From assembly GCA_027019265.1 (NCBI GenBank), contig JALUWX010000012.1, positions 35,802-99,801 of the forward strand: DNA of 64,000 nt, in the 5' to 3' direction. The notes under the pieces were generated by a model, which had not been told where the DNA came from, did not search any database, and saw only the letters and a program-made list of their open reading frames with translations. How positions within the stretch are numbered: the first letter of the stretch is position 1; every line of letters starts with the position of its first letter. Of this stretch, positions 41,396 to 50,565 are shown piece by piece. The DNA is from Phycisphaerales bacterium (GTDB taxonomy: Bacteria > Planctomycetota > Phycisphaerae > Phycisphaerales > UBA1924). The translations under genes and the position numbers were made by a program.

Positions 41396-43204
41396 ATGCC
41401 CCAACGCACACATACCTGCGGCCAACTCAACGAATCCAACACCGACCACAACGTCACCCTCATGGGGTGGGTCAACGCCTTCCGTGGACACGGATCAGGC
41501 CTCGTCTTCGTAGACCTCCGAGACCGGGACGGGATCACCCAGATCGTCTTCGATTCCGACGACGCCCCAACAGAGCTCGTCGAAGCAGGGGACAAGCTCC
41601 GCAACGAAGACTGCATCCGGGTCACGGGTGTCGTCCGCGCCCGCGCCAAAGCCAACCCCAAAATCCCCACCGGCGCGATCGAAGTCCTCGCGACCGAGCT
41701 CGAGGTCCTCTCCAAAACCGCAAAGCTCCCCTTCGTCCCGAGCGACGAGTCCAACCTCCCCGCCGAGGAAACCCGACTCAAGCACCGCTACCTCGACCTC
41801 CGCCGCCCGAAGATGCAAGAGATCCTCAGAACCCGCCACCGGGTCACCAAGGTCACGCGCGACTACTTCGACGAGCAGGGCTTCCTCGAGATCGAAACCC
41901 CCATGCTCTGCCGTTCCACCCCCGAAGGCGCACGAGACTTCCTCGTCCCCTCACGCCTCCAGGAAGGCATGTGGTACGCGCTCCCCCAGTCCCCCCAGCT
42001 CTTCAAGCAGATCCTCATGATCGCCGGGTGCGACCGCTACCTCCAGATCGTCAAATGCTTCCGCGACGAAGACCCGCGCTTCGACCGCCAAGCCGAGTTC
42101 ACCCAGATCGACCTTGAGCTCGCCTTCGTCGATCGCGAAGAAGTCATGTCCATCATGGAAGGCTTCGCCAAGCGTCTCTGGAAAGAGACCATGGGCATCG
42201 ACCTCGCGGACTTCCCCCGGATGACCTACCAGGACGCGCTCAACGACTACGGGATCGACCGCCCCGACACGCGCTACGACCTCAAGCTCATCGACATCTC
42301 CGACCTCGCCGCAAAGACCGACTTCGGGGTCTTCCAGGGCGCGCTCGAGAAGCCCAAGGGCGTCGTCAAAGCCATCCGCGTCCCCGGAAAGGCCGCCGAC
42401 TTCTCGCGCAAGGTCACCGACGCCTTCACCAAGTTCGCCTCCGACTTCGGCGCCGGCGGGATCCCCACCACCAAATACGTCAACGGCGACTTCGAATCCG
42501 GGATCGGGAAGTTCCTGGGCTCCATCAAGGACGAACTCATCGAACGTCTCGGACTCGAAGACGGCGACGCCGTCATCTTCGGCGCGGATACATACAGCAT
42601 CGTCACCAAAGCCCTGGGCGAGCTCCGCCAGAAGATCGCACGCGACCACGGCTTCATCCCCGAGGGCGCATGGAACTTCCTCTGGGTCTACGACTTCCCC
42701 ATGTTCGAGCACGTCGAAGGCGAAGGCGACGAGCCCGGCCGCTTCCACGCGCTCCACCACCCCTTCACCGCCCCCTCCGACCACGAACTCGAACGATTCC
42801 TGAGCGCCGACCCCGACAACATCGACGAGATCGAGTCCATCGTCTCCGACGGCTACGACATGATCTGCAACGGCTCCGAAATCGGCGGCGGCTCCATCCG
42901 TATCCACCGTAAGGACGTCCAAGCCAAGGTCTTCTCCCTCCTCGGGCTCTCCGAAGAAGAAGCCAAGCTCAAGTTCTCCTTCCTCCTCGACGCCCTCTCC
43001 TACGGCGCCCCACCCCACGGCGGCATCGCCTTCGGTTTGGACCGACTCGTCATGCACATGTGCGCCACCGACAACATCCGCGAAGTCATGGCCTTCCCCA
43101 AGACCATGACCGGCCAAGACCTCATGTGCGAAGCCCCCAACGTCGTGGACGACGACCAACTCCACGAGCTCCACGTCAAGTCCACCGCGACCACGACCGT
43201 CTAA
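41396..43204 (+). CDS. aspS: Aspartyl-tRNA synthetase
   Basis: A 602-aa bacterial-type class II enzyme with an N-terminal OB fold, catalytic core and GAD insertion. Markers are RHRYLDLRR-like KHRYLDLRRPKM, the flipping loop/motif 2 CFRDEDPRFDRQAEFTQIDLE (shown in part), PTTKY in the GAD region, and motif 3 GIAFGLDRLVMHM. In GWVNAFRGHGSGLVF the His aligns with His31, which marks non-discriminating AspRS (charging both tRNA-Asp and tRNA-Asn), with one extra residue after it. That assignment is tentative. AGGAG lies 8 nt before ATG 41396; an in-frame start at 41282 would run through the terminator and is rejected. Confidence 0.93.
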   Translation: MPQRTHTCGQLNESNTDHNVTLMGWVNAFRGHGSGLVFVDLRDRDGITQIVFDSDDAPTELVEAGDKLRNEDCIRVTGVVRARAKANPKIPTGAIEVLATELEVLSKTAKLPFVPSDESNLPAEETRLKHRYLDLRRPKMQEILRTRHRVTKVTRDYFDEQGFLEIETPMLCRSTPEGARDFLVPSRLQEGMWYALPQSPQLFKQILMIAGCDRYLQIVKCFRDEDPRFDRQAEFTQIDLELAFVDREEVMSIMEGFAKRLWKETMGIDLADFPRMTYQDALNDYGIDRPDTRYDLKLIDISDLAAKTDFGVFQGALEKPKGVVKAIRVPGKAADFSRKVTDAFTKFASDFGAGGIPTTKYVNGDFESGIGKFLGSIKDELIERLGLEDGDAVIFGADTYSIVTKALGELRQKIARDHGFIPEGAWNFLWVYDFPMFEHVEGEGDEPGRFHALHHPFTAPSDHELERFLSADPDNIDEIESIVSDGYDMICNGSEIGGGSIRIHRKDVQAKVFSLLGLSEEEAKLKFSFLLDALSYGAPPHGGIAFGLDRLVMHMCATDNIREVMAFPKTMTGQDLMCEAPNVVDDDQLHELHVKSTATTTV

Positions 43205-43229
43205 AGCGTTGCAGACATCCCAGCCCCAC

Positions 43230-43258
43230 ACACCGACCCGCTGATCGCGGGTTGGTGT
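43230..43258. terminator. Hairpin between convergent aspS and SDR genes
   Basis: ACACCGACCCGC (43230-43241) pairs with GCGGGTTGGTGT (43247-43258), one G-T apart from perfect. It lacks a good T-tract on either side, so termination is only likely. Confidence 0.45.
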
Positions 43259-43261
43259 CGT

Positions 43262-43960
43262 TCAATGACTCGGCATCGCAATCACCGACCCACTCGGCTC
43301 ACCCTCTTCCCCAACCACACACCCCACGATCCGCGCCGCAACATCCGCCGGATCCAGCGTCGCCGACTCGGGCAGTTGCTTCGTGTCGAACATCGACCGG
43401 AGCATCCCCGTCTCGATCGCCCCCGGACAGATCGTGTAGCCCCGGATCCCGCGTCTCCCGTACTCGTTCTCGATCGCTTTCGGGAGCACCGACAACGCAC
43501 CCTTCGCGCACCCATACATCCCGAGCCCCGGGAACGGATCGATGTTCGCCATCGAAGCCACGTTCACCACCACCCCCGACTTCTGCTCGAGCATCGCAGG
43601 GATCACCCGACGCGCCAGGTCCACGGGACCGATCCCGTTCACCCGGAACAACGCCATCATCGAATCGTCATCATGCTGGTGAACCTGCTTGTAATCCGCG
43701 AGTCCCGCATTGTTCACGAGCGCATCGATCCGCCCAAAAGCATCCAGCGCCGTGTCCACAAGCCGAGCCCGATCCCCATCCACCCCGACATCCATCGCGC
43801 ACACCAATGTCCGCCCCCCGATCTCACGCGCAACCCCCTCGAGCTTCTCAGGGGTCCGCCCCGCAAGCACCACACCCCAACCCCGCTCGACCAACATCCG
43901 GGCCACCTGCGCCCCCACCCCAGACCCAGCTCCTGTCACGATCGCAACCGAATCAGACAT
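43262..43960 (-). CDS. Short-chain dehydrogenase/reductase
   Basis: A 232-aa classical SDR. GAGSGVGAQVAR is the cofactor loop, NNAGLAD the fold marker, VNVASMANIDP holds the catalytic Ser, and MYGCAKGAL the Tyr/Lys pair; PGAIETGMLRSMF closes the active site. ATG 43960 has GGAGG 8 nt upstream; an in-frame GTG at 43969 is less likely. It is convergent with aspS and divergent from pyruvate kinase. Substrate unknown. Confidence 0.88.
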   Translation of the reverse strand: MSDSVAIVTGAGSGVGAQVARMLVERGWGVVLAGRTPEKLEGVAREIGGRTLVCAMDVGVDGDRARLVDTALDAFGRIDALVNNAGLADYKQVHQHDDDSMMALFRVNGIGPVDLARRVIPAMLEQKSGVVVNVASMANIDPFPGLGMYGCAKGALSVLPKAIENEYGRRGIRGYTICPGAIETGMLRSMFDTKQLPESATLDPADVAARIVGCVVGEEGEPSGSVIAMPSH

Positions 43961-44099
43961 CACCAACACCTCCGAGACTCAACGCTGGATCATTGACCCC
44001 AACCACCCCGCATTCGGGAATTCTCGTCCACCCGATGCATCCATCCCACGAAACTGTTTCGGCGCGTGTATCCTCTGGCATCATCACCCGGAGCGCACG

Positions 44100-45707
44100 A
44101 TGACACTTCACGCCAACTCACCCACCTTCGACATCAAAAACGCCGCGACACCCGCCCACGCGAAGATCGTCGCGACCCTCGGCCCAGCTTCAGACTCCCC
44201 CGAGATGCTCGACAAGCTCATCGACCAGGGAGTCTCCGTCTTCCGTCTCAACTTCTCCCACGGCTCCCTCGACGATCAGGACGTCCGCTTCAAGAACGTC
44301 CGCGCCGCTTCTGAGCGAGCCGGACGACCCATCGCCATCCTGGGCGATCTCCAGGGACCCAAAATGCGCGTCCTCAAGGTCCCCGACATCGACCCCGAAG
44401 GCGGCATCATCCTCAACCCCGGAGACCACGTCCTCTTCAAGAAAGGACAAGGCACCGCCGCCATCATCGACGGCCGCGCCATCTTCGACGCCACCTTCAC
44501 CCAGCTCTACGACGACGTCCTCCCCGGACAACGCGTCCTCATCAACGACGGCGCCATCCGCATGCTCGCCATCGAGCAGGAACGGGGCGAATGGCTCAAG
44601 TGCGCCGTCACCGTCGGAGGCCGCATCACGTCCTCCAAAGGCATCAACCTCCCCGAATCCGACCTCGACCTCCCAGCCATCACCGAACGCGACTGGGAAT
44701 GCGCCAAATGGGCCGTCGAACGAGGGGTGGACTACCTCGCCCTCTCATTCGTCCGGACCGCATCCGAAGTCCAGATGCTCATCGACAAACTCGAAGAGTG
44801 GTGCACCGACGACCTCCCCTGGGCTGAAACCGAAGTCGGGATGCGCATCCCCGTCGTCGTCAAGGTCGAGAAGCCCCAAGCCGTCGCCAACCTCGACGAG
44901 ATCATCGAAACCACCGACGCCATCATGGTCGCGCGAGGAGACCTCGGGGTCGAGATGGACGTCGCCAAGGTCCCCGTCGTCCAGAAGCACATCCTCGCCA
45001 AGTGCAACCAGCAGGGCAAGCCCTGCATCGTCGCAACCCAGATGCTCGAGTCCATGATCGACTCCCCGAGCCCCACCCGCGCTGAAGCGAGCGACGTCGC
45101 CAACGCCGTCTTCGACGGCTGCGACGCCGTCATGCTCTCCGGCGAAACCGCCGTCGGCAAACACCCCGACCTCGTCGTCGAGACCATGAACCGGATCATC
45201 AAGGTCACCGAGTCCCGTATGGACGAGCTCGCGCACGACCAGGGCGCGCCGAGCGACCTCAAGGAATACCCCTTCCGTTCCGCCGCCCTCGCCAAAGGTG
45301 TCTGGCACATGGCCGAAGGGCTCCAAGCCAAAGCCGTCGCCGTCTGGTCCGAACGAGGAGGCATGGCCCGCTACCTCTCCCAGAACAACTTCCGCGTCCC
45401 CATCTTCGCCTACACCTCCTCCCCCATCGGCTCCCGAAGAATGGCCCTCTATGGAGGCGTCACCCCCGTCCTCACCTACCCCCCCGGACGAGGCCGCCTC
45501 CGCGACTGGACCGAGCACGTCGAGCAGTACCTCCTCACCCAGGGCATCGTCAACGACGGAGACGCCGTCCTCCTCGTCGCCGGAAAGCCCCTCGGCGCCA
45601 TCCTCGCCCAATCCACCGTCGCCATCCTCCGCATCGGCGACAAGTCCTCGGGCTTCCGTGTCGCCGACGACGCCGACGAATCCCACGCCCCCCTCCAAGC
45701 CCTCTAA
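44100..45707 (+). CDS. pyk: Pyruvate kinase
   Basis: Transfers phosphate from PEP to ADP in glycolysis. At 535 aa it is about 50 residues longer than typical bacterial enzymes, mostly from loops in the B domain region (IDPEGGIILNPGDHVLFKKG) and around DDLPWAETEVGMRIP. Signature blocks are present: KIVATLGPASD, VFRLNFSHGS, ILGDLQGPKMR, VVVKVEKPQAVANLDEI, IMVARGDLGVEM, ATQMLESM and AVMLSGETAVGKHP. The C-terminal allosteric domain reads AVAVWSERGGMARYLSQ. ATG 44100 follows a GGAG; a TATCCT near 44068 could be its -10. Confidence 0.93.
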   Translation: MTLHANSPTFDIKNAATPAHAKIVATLGPASDSPEMLDKLIDQGVSVFRLNFSHGSLDDQDVRFKNVRAASERAGRPIAILGDLQGPKMRVLKVPDIDPEGGIILNPGDHVLFKKGQGTAAIIDGRAIFDATFTQLYDDVLPGQRVLINDGAIRMLAIEQERGEWLKCAVTVGGRITSSKGINLPESDLDLPAITERDWECAKWAVERGVDYLALSFVRTASEVQMLIDKLEEWCTDDLPWAETEVGMRIPVVVKVEKPQAVANLDEIIETTDAIMVARGDLGVEMDVAKVPVVQKHILAKCNQQGKPCIVATQMLESMIDSPSPTRAEASDVANAVFDGCDAVMLSGETAVGKHPDLVVETMNRIIKVTESRMDELAHDQGAPSDLKEYPFRSAALAKGVWHMAEGLQAKAVAVWSERGGMARYLSQNNFRVPIFAYTSSPIGSRRMALYGGVTPVLTYPPGRGRLRDWTEHVEQYLLTQGIVNDGDAVLLVAGKPLGAILAQSTVAILRIGDKSSGFRVADDADESHAPLQAL

Positions 45708-45738
45708 CACCCCATCACCGATCCTTCAGCCACGGTTC

Positions 45739-45767
45739 TTGGCGCTCCCGCGCCCCCGTTCTATAAT
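45739..45767 (+). promoter_or_regulatory. Consensus sigma-70 promoter of hppD
   Basis: TTGGCG (45739-45744), a 17-bp spacer and a perfect TATAAT (45762-45767). It implies a ~98-nt 5' leader before ATG 45872, the longest predicted here. Confidence 0.8.
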
Positions 45768-45871
45768 GTACCTACGGGACCTGGGCTCCCGCCGGATGTC
45801 GCTGCACCCCTAGCACCGACCAAAGACCGGCACCGCACCGCCCAAGAGACTGATTACGAAGGATCATCACA

Positions 45872-47065
45872 ATGACCACCGCCCAGACCCAGCCCACCTC
45901 GGCCGTGTCCACGGATCCCCTCGCCCTCATCGACGTGGACCATGTCCGCTTCTACGTCGGAAACGCGAAGCAAGCCGCCTACTTCTACGCCCACACCTTC
46001 GGATTCCGCATCGACCAGATCGCCGACCTCACCACCGGATCACGCGACGAAGCCGACTACCTCCTCACCCAGGGCAACATCCGCATGTTGCTCACCACGC
46101 CCCTCACCAAAGACCACCCCGCCGCCGAAGAACTCAAACGCTACGGCGACGGCGTCAAGGAAGTCGCACTCACCGTCAACGACGCGCAAGCCGCCTACGA
46201 CCAAGCCATCGCCAACGGCGCCGAATGCGCCCAAGCCCCGCGCACACTCGAAGACGAAAGAGGCACCGTCACCGTCGCCTCCATCAAGATCTACGGCCGG
46301 GTCATCCACACCTTCGTCTCCCGCACCGGCGAATACGCCTACGACAAACTCCGCGCCGGCGGCATGTTCATGCCCACCTTCCAGAAAATCGACTCCCCCC
46401 TCAACAAGTACAACGAAGAAAACCCCTGCGGCCTCATGTACTGCGACCACTTCGTCGGCAACGTCGAAGACGGCAAAATGAACCACTGGGTCAAGTGGTA
46501 CGAAGACGTCATGGGCTTCAAGATGTTCAAGCACTTCGACGACGCAGACATCTCCACCGAATACTCCGCCCTCATGTCCAAGGTCATGGCAAGCGGCAAC
46601 AACCTCATCAAAATGCCCATCAACGAGCCCGCCGAAGGACTCAAAAAGTCCCAGATCCAGGAATACCTGGAATGGCACGACATGACCCCGGGAGTCCAAC
46701 ACCTCGCCTTCCGCACCGACGACGAACTCAAAACCGTCGCCGAACTCCGCCGCCGAGGAGTGGACTTCCTGAACATGCCCGACACCTACTACGAACTCGT
46801 CTGGGACCGCGTCAACAAAATGCTCACCGACCACGGCCACGAAGCCGTCAAGGAAGACCACCAACGCGTCCGCGACCTCGGCATCCTCGTCGATGCCGAC
46901 GACGAGGGCTACCTCCTCCAACTCTTCACCAAACCCCTCCAAGACCGCCCAACCTTCTTCATCGAAATCATCTGCCGCCGCGGCTCCCAAAGCTTCGGCA
47001 AGGGCAACTTCAAAGCCCTCTTCGAATCCCTCGAACTCGAACAAGAACGCCGCGGAAACCTATAA
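45872..47065 (+). CDS. hppD: 4-Hydroxyphenylpyruvate dioxygenase
   Basis: Converts 4-hydroxyphenylpyruvate to homogentisate in tyrosine breakdown, using non-heme iron. The 397-aa length and two vicinal-oxygen-chelate halves are normal. Iron ligands are His193 (CDHFVGNV), His277 (GVQHLAF) and Glu365 (FFIEIICR). GKGNFKALFESLE is the family's C-terminal gating helix. GAAGGA precedes the ATG; the consensus promoter lies ~100 nt upstream. No homogentisate dioxygenase gene is adjacent, so the product may go to catabolism or to quinone/tocopherol-type or melanin-like compounds. Confidence 0.95.
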   Translation: MTTAQTQPTSAVSTDPLALIDVDHVRFYVGNAKQAAYFYAHTFGFRIDQIADLTTGSRDEADYLLTQGNIRMLLTTPLTKDHPAAEELKRYGDGVKEVALTVNDAQAAYDQAIANGAECAQAPRTLEDERGTVTVASIKIYGRVIHTFVSRTGEYAYDKLRAGGMFMPTFQKIDSPLNKYNEENPCGLMYCDHFVGNVEDGKMNHWVKWYEDVMGFKMFKHFDDADISTEYSALMSKVMASGNNLIKMPINEPAEGLKKSQIQEYLEWHDMTPGVQHLAFRTDDELKTVAELRRRGVDFLNMPDTYYELVWDRVNKMLTDHGHEAVKEDHQRVRDLGILVDADDEGYLLQLFTKPLQDRPTFFIEIICRRGSQSFGKGNFKALFESLELEQERRGNL

Positions 47066-47083
47066 GAGAGTGCAAGACAGTCA

Positions 47084-48613
47084 TTAGGCGTACTCAAAGA
47101 CCCAGTCTGGCGCGGTGAGTCTGGAGTACCTCCAGAACGCTTGGTGGACCACAAAGCTGTCAGCGTCCACGTCATTCGCAGCATCATCACGCCAAGAGGT
47201 GACAGCGACTTTTTTGTATGACATACCAACTTTTCGTAAATAGACTTTGCAAAGAAAGCCGCATTCATACAACGAATTCATCCAGTAGGACGTGGTTTGG
47301 TGTGGCGTCACTAAGCCAGGGGTGTGTATAAGGATGTTTTTCGCTTGTTCCGGGCTAAGCTCTGCTCGCCCGTTGCTAAAAGCCGAGATGGCACTGGATA
47401 GTTTCGGAAACTTGGATGAATACTCACGAACGATGTTTTCCGCAATGATTTCGCTGGCAGCAGGGAGGTAGGAGTGTAGATGCTGGCCTGAGATTGATGT
47501 CGCGTCTTCATCGGATTCAAGGATACTTGCTCTAAGGCCATCAAGTAGGAGAATTACATCTCGAGGGCGTTCCAGGCAGAAGTGGGCAATCCATGTCATC
47601 GGATCTCTGTATGGATCTGCTTCTGCAATAGGTTCAAAAAGTTTGTTAAGCGTCTTGGTTACCTCATCTTGTGTAGATGGGGCTCCGCGTGGCACATTGC
47701 CGCCCGTGTCCCCTGTGATTCTCAATGTGCTGTGGATTCGCCTTGCGACAAACATTCCTAAATCTTTAGGACTCCAATGGATGGGGACAGGCGATACCTT
47801 GTCGTAGTGTCTGTAGTCACGGGGGCCGAACGCATCTTCAGGTACGAACGCCTTAATTCTAAGATGGTTGCTGCTGGTGCTCGATTCGTATTCGCTGAAC
47901 ACGGTTTTGACAGCGTCAGTCATCCCAATAATCATCGGCTGTGCTACTTCGTGGTATTCTTCGAATGCGTCGTCAAAATTATCAATAGTAAGAAGGGCTC
48001 CCGTGTCTCCTGATGAGAATAAGCTATAAAGTTCGCTTTCGGCAGTCCTAAACCTTTTTGTTATCGGATAGTTAAGAATTTGATTGGGCTTGGGTTCAGA
48101 CTTTATAATTTCAATTAGCCCAAATACAGCTGTGGTAAATATGTTGTGCAGGTTGAATTCGCCGTCTTCGTCCCTGCAGTCCGGGAGTTCGCCGGGATCG
48201 TCAAGTATAATTTGAAAATTAGATATTTTTTCTTTCACGGATTTTGGAAGATTGCTCTTTAATACGCCTTTGGCAAGTTTTAGGGCAATTGCATACCGCC
48301 AGGTATTCTTGAGAAATGCTGATTTGCTAAACAGTTGGTGCGAGATTGGGTCGATTAGGTTGAGCAGTGTTTCAGAAGAAAAGTTTGCAAACTCTATGTG
48401 GCATGTAATTTGATTGATTTGTTTTTGATATGCGTCCATGCCTATTCTAATTGATGTTTTTCCAGATCCTTTGCGGCCAACTATGAGATATTTGTGCGCA
48501 AGGTTTGCTGAATTCCAAGAAGAAGTCTCGCAAAAACAGGATGGGTCGCGAAGTCGCTTCTCGTCACTTTCAGCGGTGATGTGGCCAAAATCGTAACTCG
48601 ATAGGTGTGGCAT
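47084..48613 (-). CDS. P-loop ATPase, Sll1717-like family
   Basis: A 509-aa NTPase in lower-GC DNA. The Walker A motif is GRKGSGKT (after HKYLIV, residues ~45-58), preceded by FGHITAESDE, a layout typical of Sll1717-type ATPases (FGxxxAExD ... GxKGSGKS). A probable Walker B is GALLTIDNFDDAF. The rest is helical, with a late winged-helix-like region (ELSPEQAKNILIHTPG). ATG 48613 has AGGAG 4 nt upstream; an in-frame TTG at 48628 is less likely. Such ATPases occur sporadically and are often found among mobile or defence genes, but no partner nuclease is adjacent here. Function unknown. Confidence 0.65.
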   Translation of the reverse strand: MPHLSSYDFGHITAESDEKRLRDPSCFCETSSWNSANLAHKYLIVGRKGSGKTSIRIGMDAYQKQINQITCHIEFANFSSETLLNLIDPISHQLFSKSAFLKNTWRYAIALKLAKGVLKSNLPKSVKEKISNFQIILDDPGELPDCRDEDGEFNLHNIFTTAVFGLIEIIKSEPKPNQILNYPITKRFRTAESELYSLFSSGDTGALLTIDNFDDAFEEYHEVAQPMIIGMTDAVKTVFSEYESSTSSNHLRIKAFVPEDAFGPRDYRHYDKVSPVPIHWSPKDLGMFVARRIHSTLRITGDTGGNVPRGAPSTQDEVTKTLNKLFEPIAEADPYRDPMTWIAHFCLERPRDVILLLDGLRASILESDEDATSISGQHLHSYLPAASEIIAENIVREYSSKFPKLSSAISAFSNGRAELSPEQAKNILIHTPGLVTPHQTTSYWMNSLYECGFLCKVYLRKVGMSYKKVAVTSWRDDAANDVDADSFVVHQAFWRYSRLTAPDWVFEYA

Positions 48614-49004
48614 TCGTTCTCCTGACAAGTATCAGTATATCGTACATGAAAGTTGGCGTAGATACACAGGGCAAGGTCCCGAATAAATCCGTACATGGCA
48701 GCTGGTGGTATAAGCGATTGTCTAGCAACGCTTTGGGGTGTTTGGCATCCCTTGCTGCATCCCCGGAGTTATTGGATTGGGCTTCGTCCTTGTGCACCCA
48801 CAGTACCAAGATACGTGAGGTTGAACTATGCGGTTCGATTTTGCCGCACTGGAACAACAGCATCTCATCGGTTGTGCGAAGAGTCAAAAAGACCGCGCCC
48901 CAAATGACGCGGCCTTCTCAAATCAACCAAGCTCAACCGCCAGCTAACCGCCGACGGCGAACCCCAACCAACCCCGCAACACCCACGCTCAAAGCCTCCC
49001 CCCT
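48614..49004. other. Intergenic region between the ATPase and ppk2
   Basis: About 390 bases without a convincing gene; short open frames on both strands have unnatural composition. It holds a TATACT promoter-like hexamer for the ATPase near 48635-48640 (minus strand) and the ppk2 terminator. Lower GC continues to about 48880. Confidence 0.5.
48886..48914 (-). terminator. Terminator of ppk2
   Basis: Minus strand GGCCGCG-N10-CGCGGTC (one G-U) followed by TTTTT. It sits ~90 nt past the ppk2 stop. Confidence 0.7.
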
Positions 49005-49805
49005 TCAATACACCTCCGGCACCCCCCGATACCCCGACTGATCCGGCCGCACATACCCCGCATCCACCTGAAGCTCCGGAAGCTCGATCCGCTCCGGAAG
49101 CACATCCTCGTACTCGATCAGACTCAGCAGATGCGCAATGCAATTCAGCCGCGCCTTCTTCTTGTCGTCCGTATCCACCACATACCAGGGCGAGTCCTCC
49201 GTGTCCGTGTGCACGAACATGTCGTCCTTCGCGCGGGAATAGTCCACCCAGTGCCCCCGGGACTCGAAGTCGATCGGACTCAGCTTCCAGCGCTTGAGCG
49301 GGTTCTGGTTCCGCCGCTCGAGCCGTCGCGCCTGCTCCTCCGCGCTGATCGAGAACCAGTACTTCACCAGCACGATCCCCGACTTGATCAGCATCCGCTC
49401 GAACTGCGGGCACGACCGCAAAAACTCCCGATACTCCGAGTCCGTGCAGAACCCCATCACACGCTCCACCCCAGCCCGGTTGTACCAGCTCCGATCGAAC
49501 AGCACCATCTCCCCCGCCGCCGGAAGATGCTCCACATACCGCTGGAAATACCACTGCGTCCGCTCGCTCTCCGTCGGTTTGGGAAGCGCTACCACCCGAC
49601 AGTGCCTCGGGTTCAGATGCTGCGTGATCCGCTTGATCACCCCGCCCTTCCCGGCCGTGTCCCGACCCTCGAACACCACCGCGACCCGCATCCCCGTGTG
49701 CTGAACCCACGCCTGCAGCTTCACCAACTCCACCTGGAGCTTCTTGATCTCCGCAGAGTAATCAAACCCCGCCGCTGTTCCATCCGCCGCCGTACCCTCG
49801 TCCAT
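49005..49805 (-). CDS. ppk2: Polyphosphate kinase 2 family
   Basis: A 266-aa kinase moving phosphate between polyphosphate and nucleotides (class I PPK2 acts on NDP). Walker A is GRDTAGKGG (47-55), Walker B VLFDRSWYNRAGVERVMGF, and the lid KYWFSISAEEQARRLERR; NPLKRWKLSPID and SRAKDDMFVHTDT complete the one-domain form. Length fits class I/III. ATG 49805 has GGAGGG upstream. Class and direction need biochemistry; sequence most resembles NDP-phosphorylating members. Confidence 0.93.
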   Translation of the reverse strand: MDEGTAADGTAAGFDYSAEIKKLQVELVKLQAWVQHTGMRVAVVFEGRDTAGKGGVIKRITQHLNPRHCRVVALPKPTESERTQWYFQRYVEHLPAAGEMVLFDRSWYNRAGVERVMGFCTDSEYREFLRSCPQFERMLIKSGIVLVKYWFSISAEEQARRLERRNQNPLKRWKLSPIDFESRGHWVDYSRAKDDMFVHTDTEDSPWYVVDTDDKKKARLNCIAHLLSLIEYEDVLPERIELPELQVDAGYVRPDQSGYRGVPEVY

Positions 49806-49896
49806 CAAACCCTCCGATCCGGGATCAAACCTCCAGCATACCGGAACAATCCCCCCGATGGGCTCCCAGAACCCCCAAGACCCCGCCCAAATCGGC

Positions 49897-49902
49897 TACC
49901 AT
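49897..49902 (+). promoter_or_regulatory. -10-like hexamer 6 nt before the STAS gene
   Basis: TACCAT, six C residues, then ATG 49909; no Shine-Dalgarno. Predicted leaderless. Confidence 0.4.
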
Positions 49903-49908
49903 CCCCCC

Positions 49909-50274
49909 ATGCCCGAAACCGCCGGCCACATGACCGCTACCGAGTTCGCCGACAAAGGCGCCGTCATCAAGGTGACCGCGCACAAACTCCACGAACACGA
50001 GTCCAAACTCCTCATCGACGAAGTCCACGCCTACCTCGAAAACTCGGGCGTCAACCTCGTCGCGATGGACTACTCCGCCGTCGAGTTCATCTCCTCCGCC
50101 GCCCTCGGCGCCATGGTCACCATCTCCAAAGACGTCAAAGCCCGCAACAAAGGCCGCTTCGTCATCACCGGGCTCAACGACGACGCAACCAAGGTCATGA
50201 AGCTCACAAGACTCGACCGCCTCATCGACATCAAGCCCGACATGACCAAGGCGCAGAAGTTCCTGCTCAAATAA
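49909..50274 (+). CDS. STAS domain anti-sigma factor antagonist
   Basis: A 121-aa single-domain regulator that, by family, binds an anti-sigma factor and is switched by phosphorylation. The core reads GVNLVAMDYSAVEFISSAAL followed by GAMVTISKDVKARNKG; the Ser in FISSAALG is the usual phosphosite. The C-terminus has TKVMKLTRLDRLIDI. No anti-sigma kinase or phosphatase is nearby. It converges on dodecin with 12 nt between stops. Confidence 0.88.
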   Translation: MPETAGHMTATEFADKGAVIKVTAHKLHEHESKLLIDEVHAYLENSGVNLVAMDYSAVEFISSAALGAMVTISKDVKARNKGRFVITGLNDDATKVMKLTRLDRLIDIKPDMTKAQKFLLK

Positions 50275-50286
50275 CCGGCGCGCCCG

Positions 50287-50496
50287 TCATTCCTCGAGCG
50301 TAAACCCGATCTTGAGCTTCACCTGCCAATGTGCGATCTTCTGATCCTCGATATGCGCCCGGGTTTCGAGAACCTCCGCCCAACGCATATTCCGCACCGA
50401 CTCCGCTGCCTTCTCGATCGCACGACGCGCCGCCGAATCGCTCGACTCCGTCGATGAACCCACGATCTCGATCATCTTGTACACATGGTCCGACAT
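50287..50496 (-). CDS. Dodecin family flavin-binding protein
   Basis: A 69-aa dodecin, which in known members forms a hollow dodecamer storing flavin. The pattern DHVYKMIEIVGSSTESSDSA, then AIEKAAESVRNMRWAEV and VKLKIGFTLEE, is diagnostic, including the Trp near residue 39 that stacks on flavin. AAAGGAGGT, an ideal ribosome site, precedes ATG 50496; a longer frame to 50563 is rejected because it runs past this site. Confidence 0.93.
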   Translation of the reverse strand: MSDHVYKMIEIVGSSTESSDSAARRAIEKAAESVRNMRWAEVLETRAHIEDQKIAHWQVKLKIGFTLEE

Positions 50497-50554
50497 GGGG
50501 ACCTCCTTTCAACGCGCGCATCCTAGCGCTACCCCTCCCCGATCCGGATGAACC

Positions 50555-50560
50555 TAAACT
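50555..50560 (+). promoter_or_regulatory. -10-like hexamer 5 nt before the 50566 gene
   Basis: TAAACT, then CATCT, then ATG; no Shine-Dalgarno. Predicted leaderless. Confidence 0.4.
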
Positions 50561-50565
50561 CATCT

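Noticed and set aside
45766..45813. 15-codon leader peptide before hppD
   Set aside because: Its ATG overlaps the -10 element (TATAATG), so it would lie upstream of the predicted transcript start.
48607..49041. 144-codon plus-strand frame between the ATPase and ppk2
   Set aside because: It overlaps the ATPase start and ppk2 end, has no ribosome site, and its sequence changes character midway with the local GC change.
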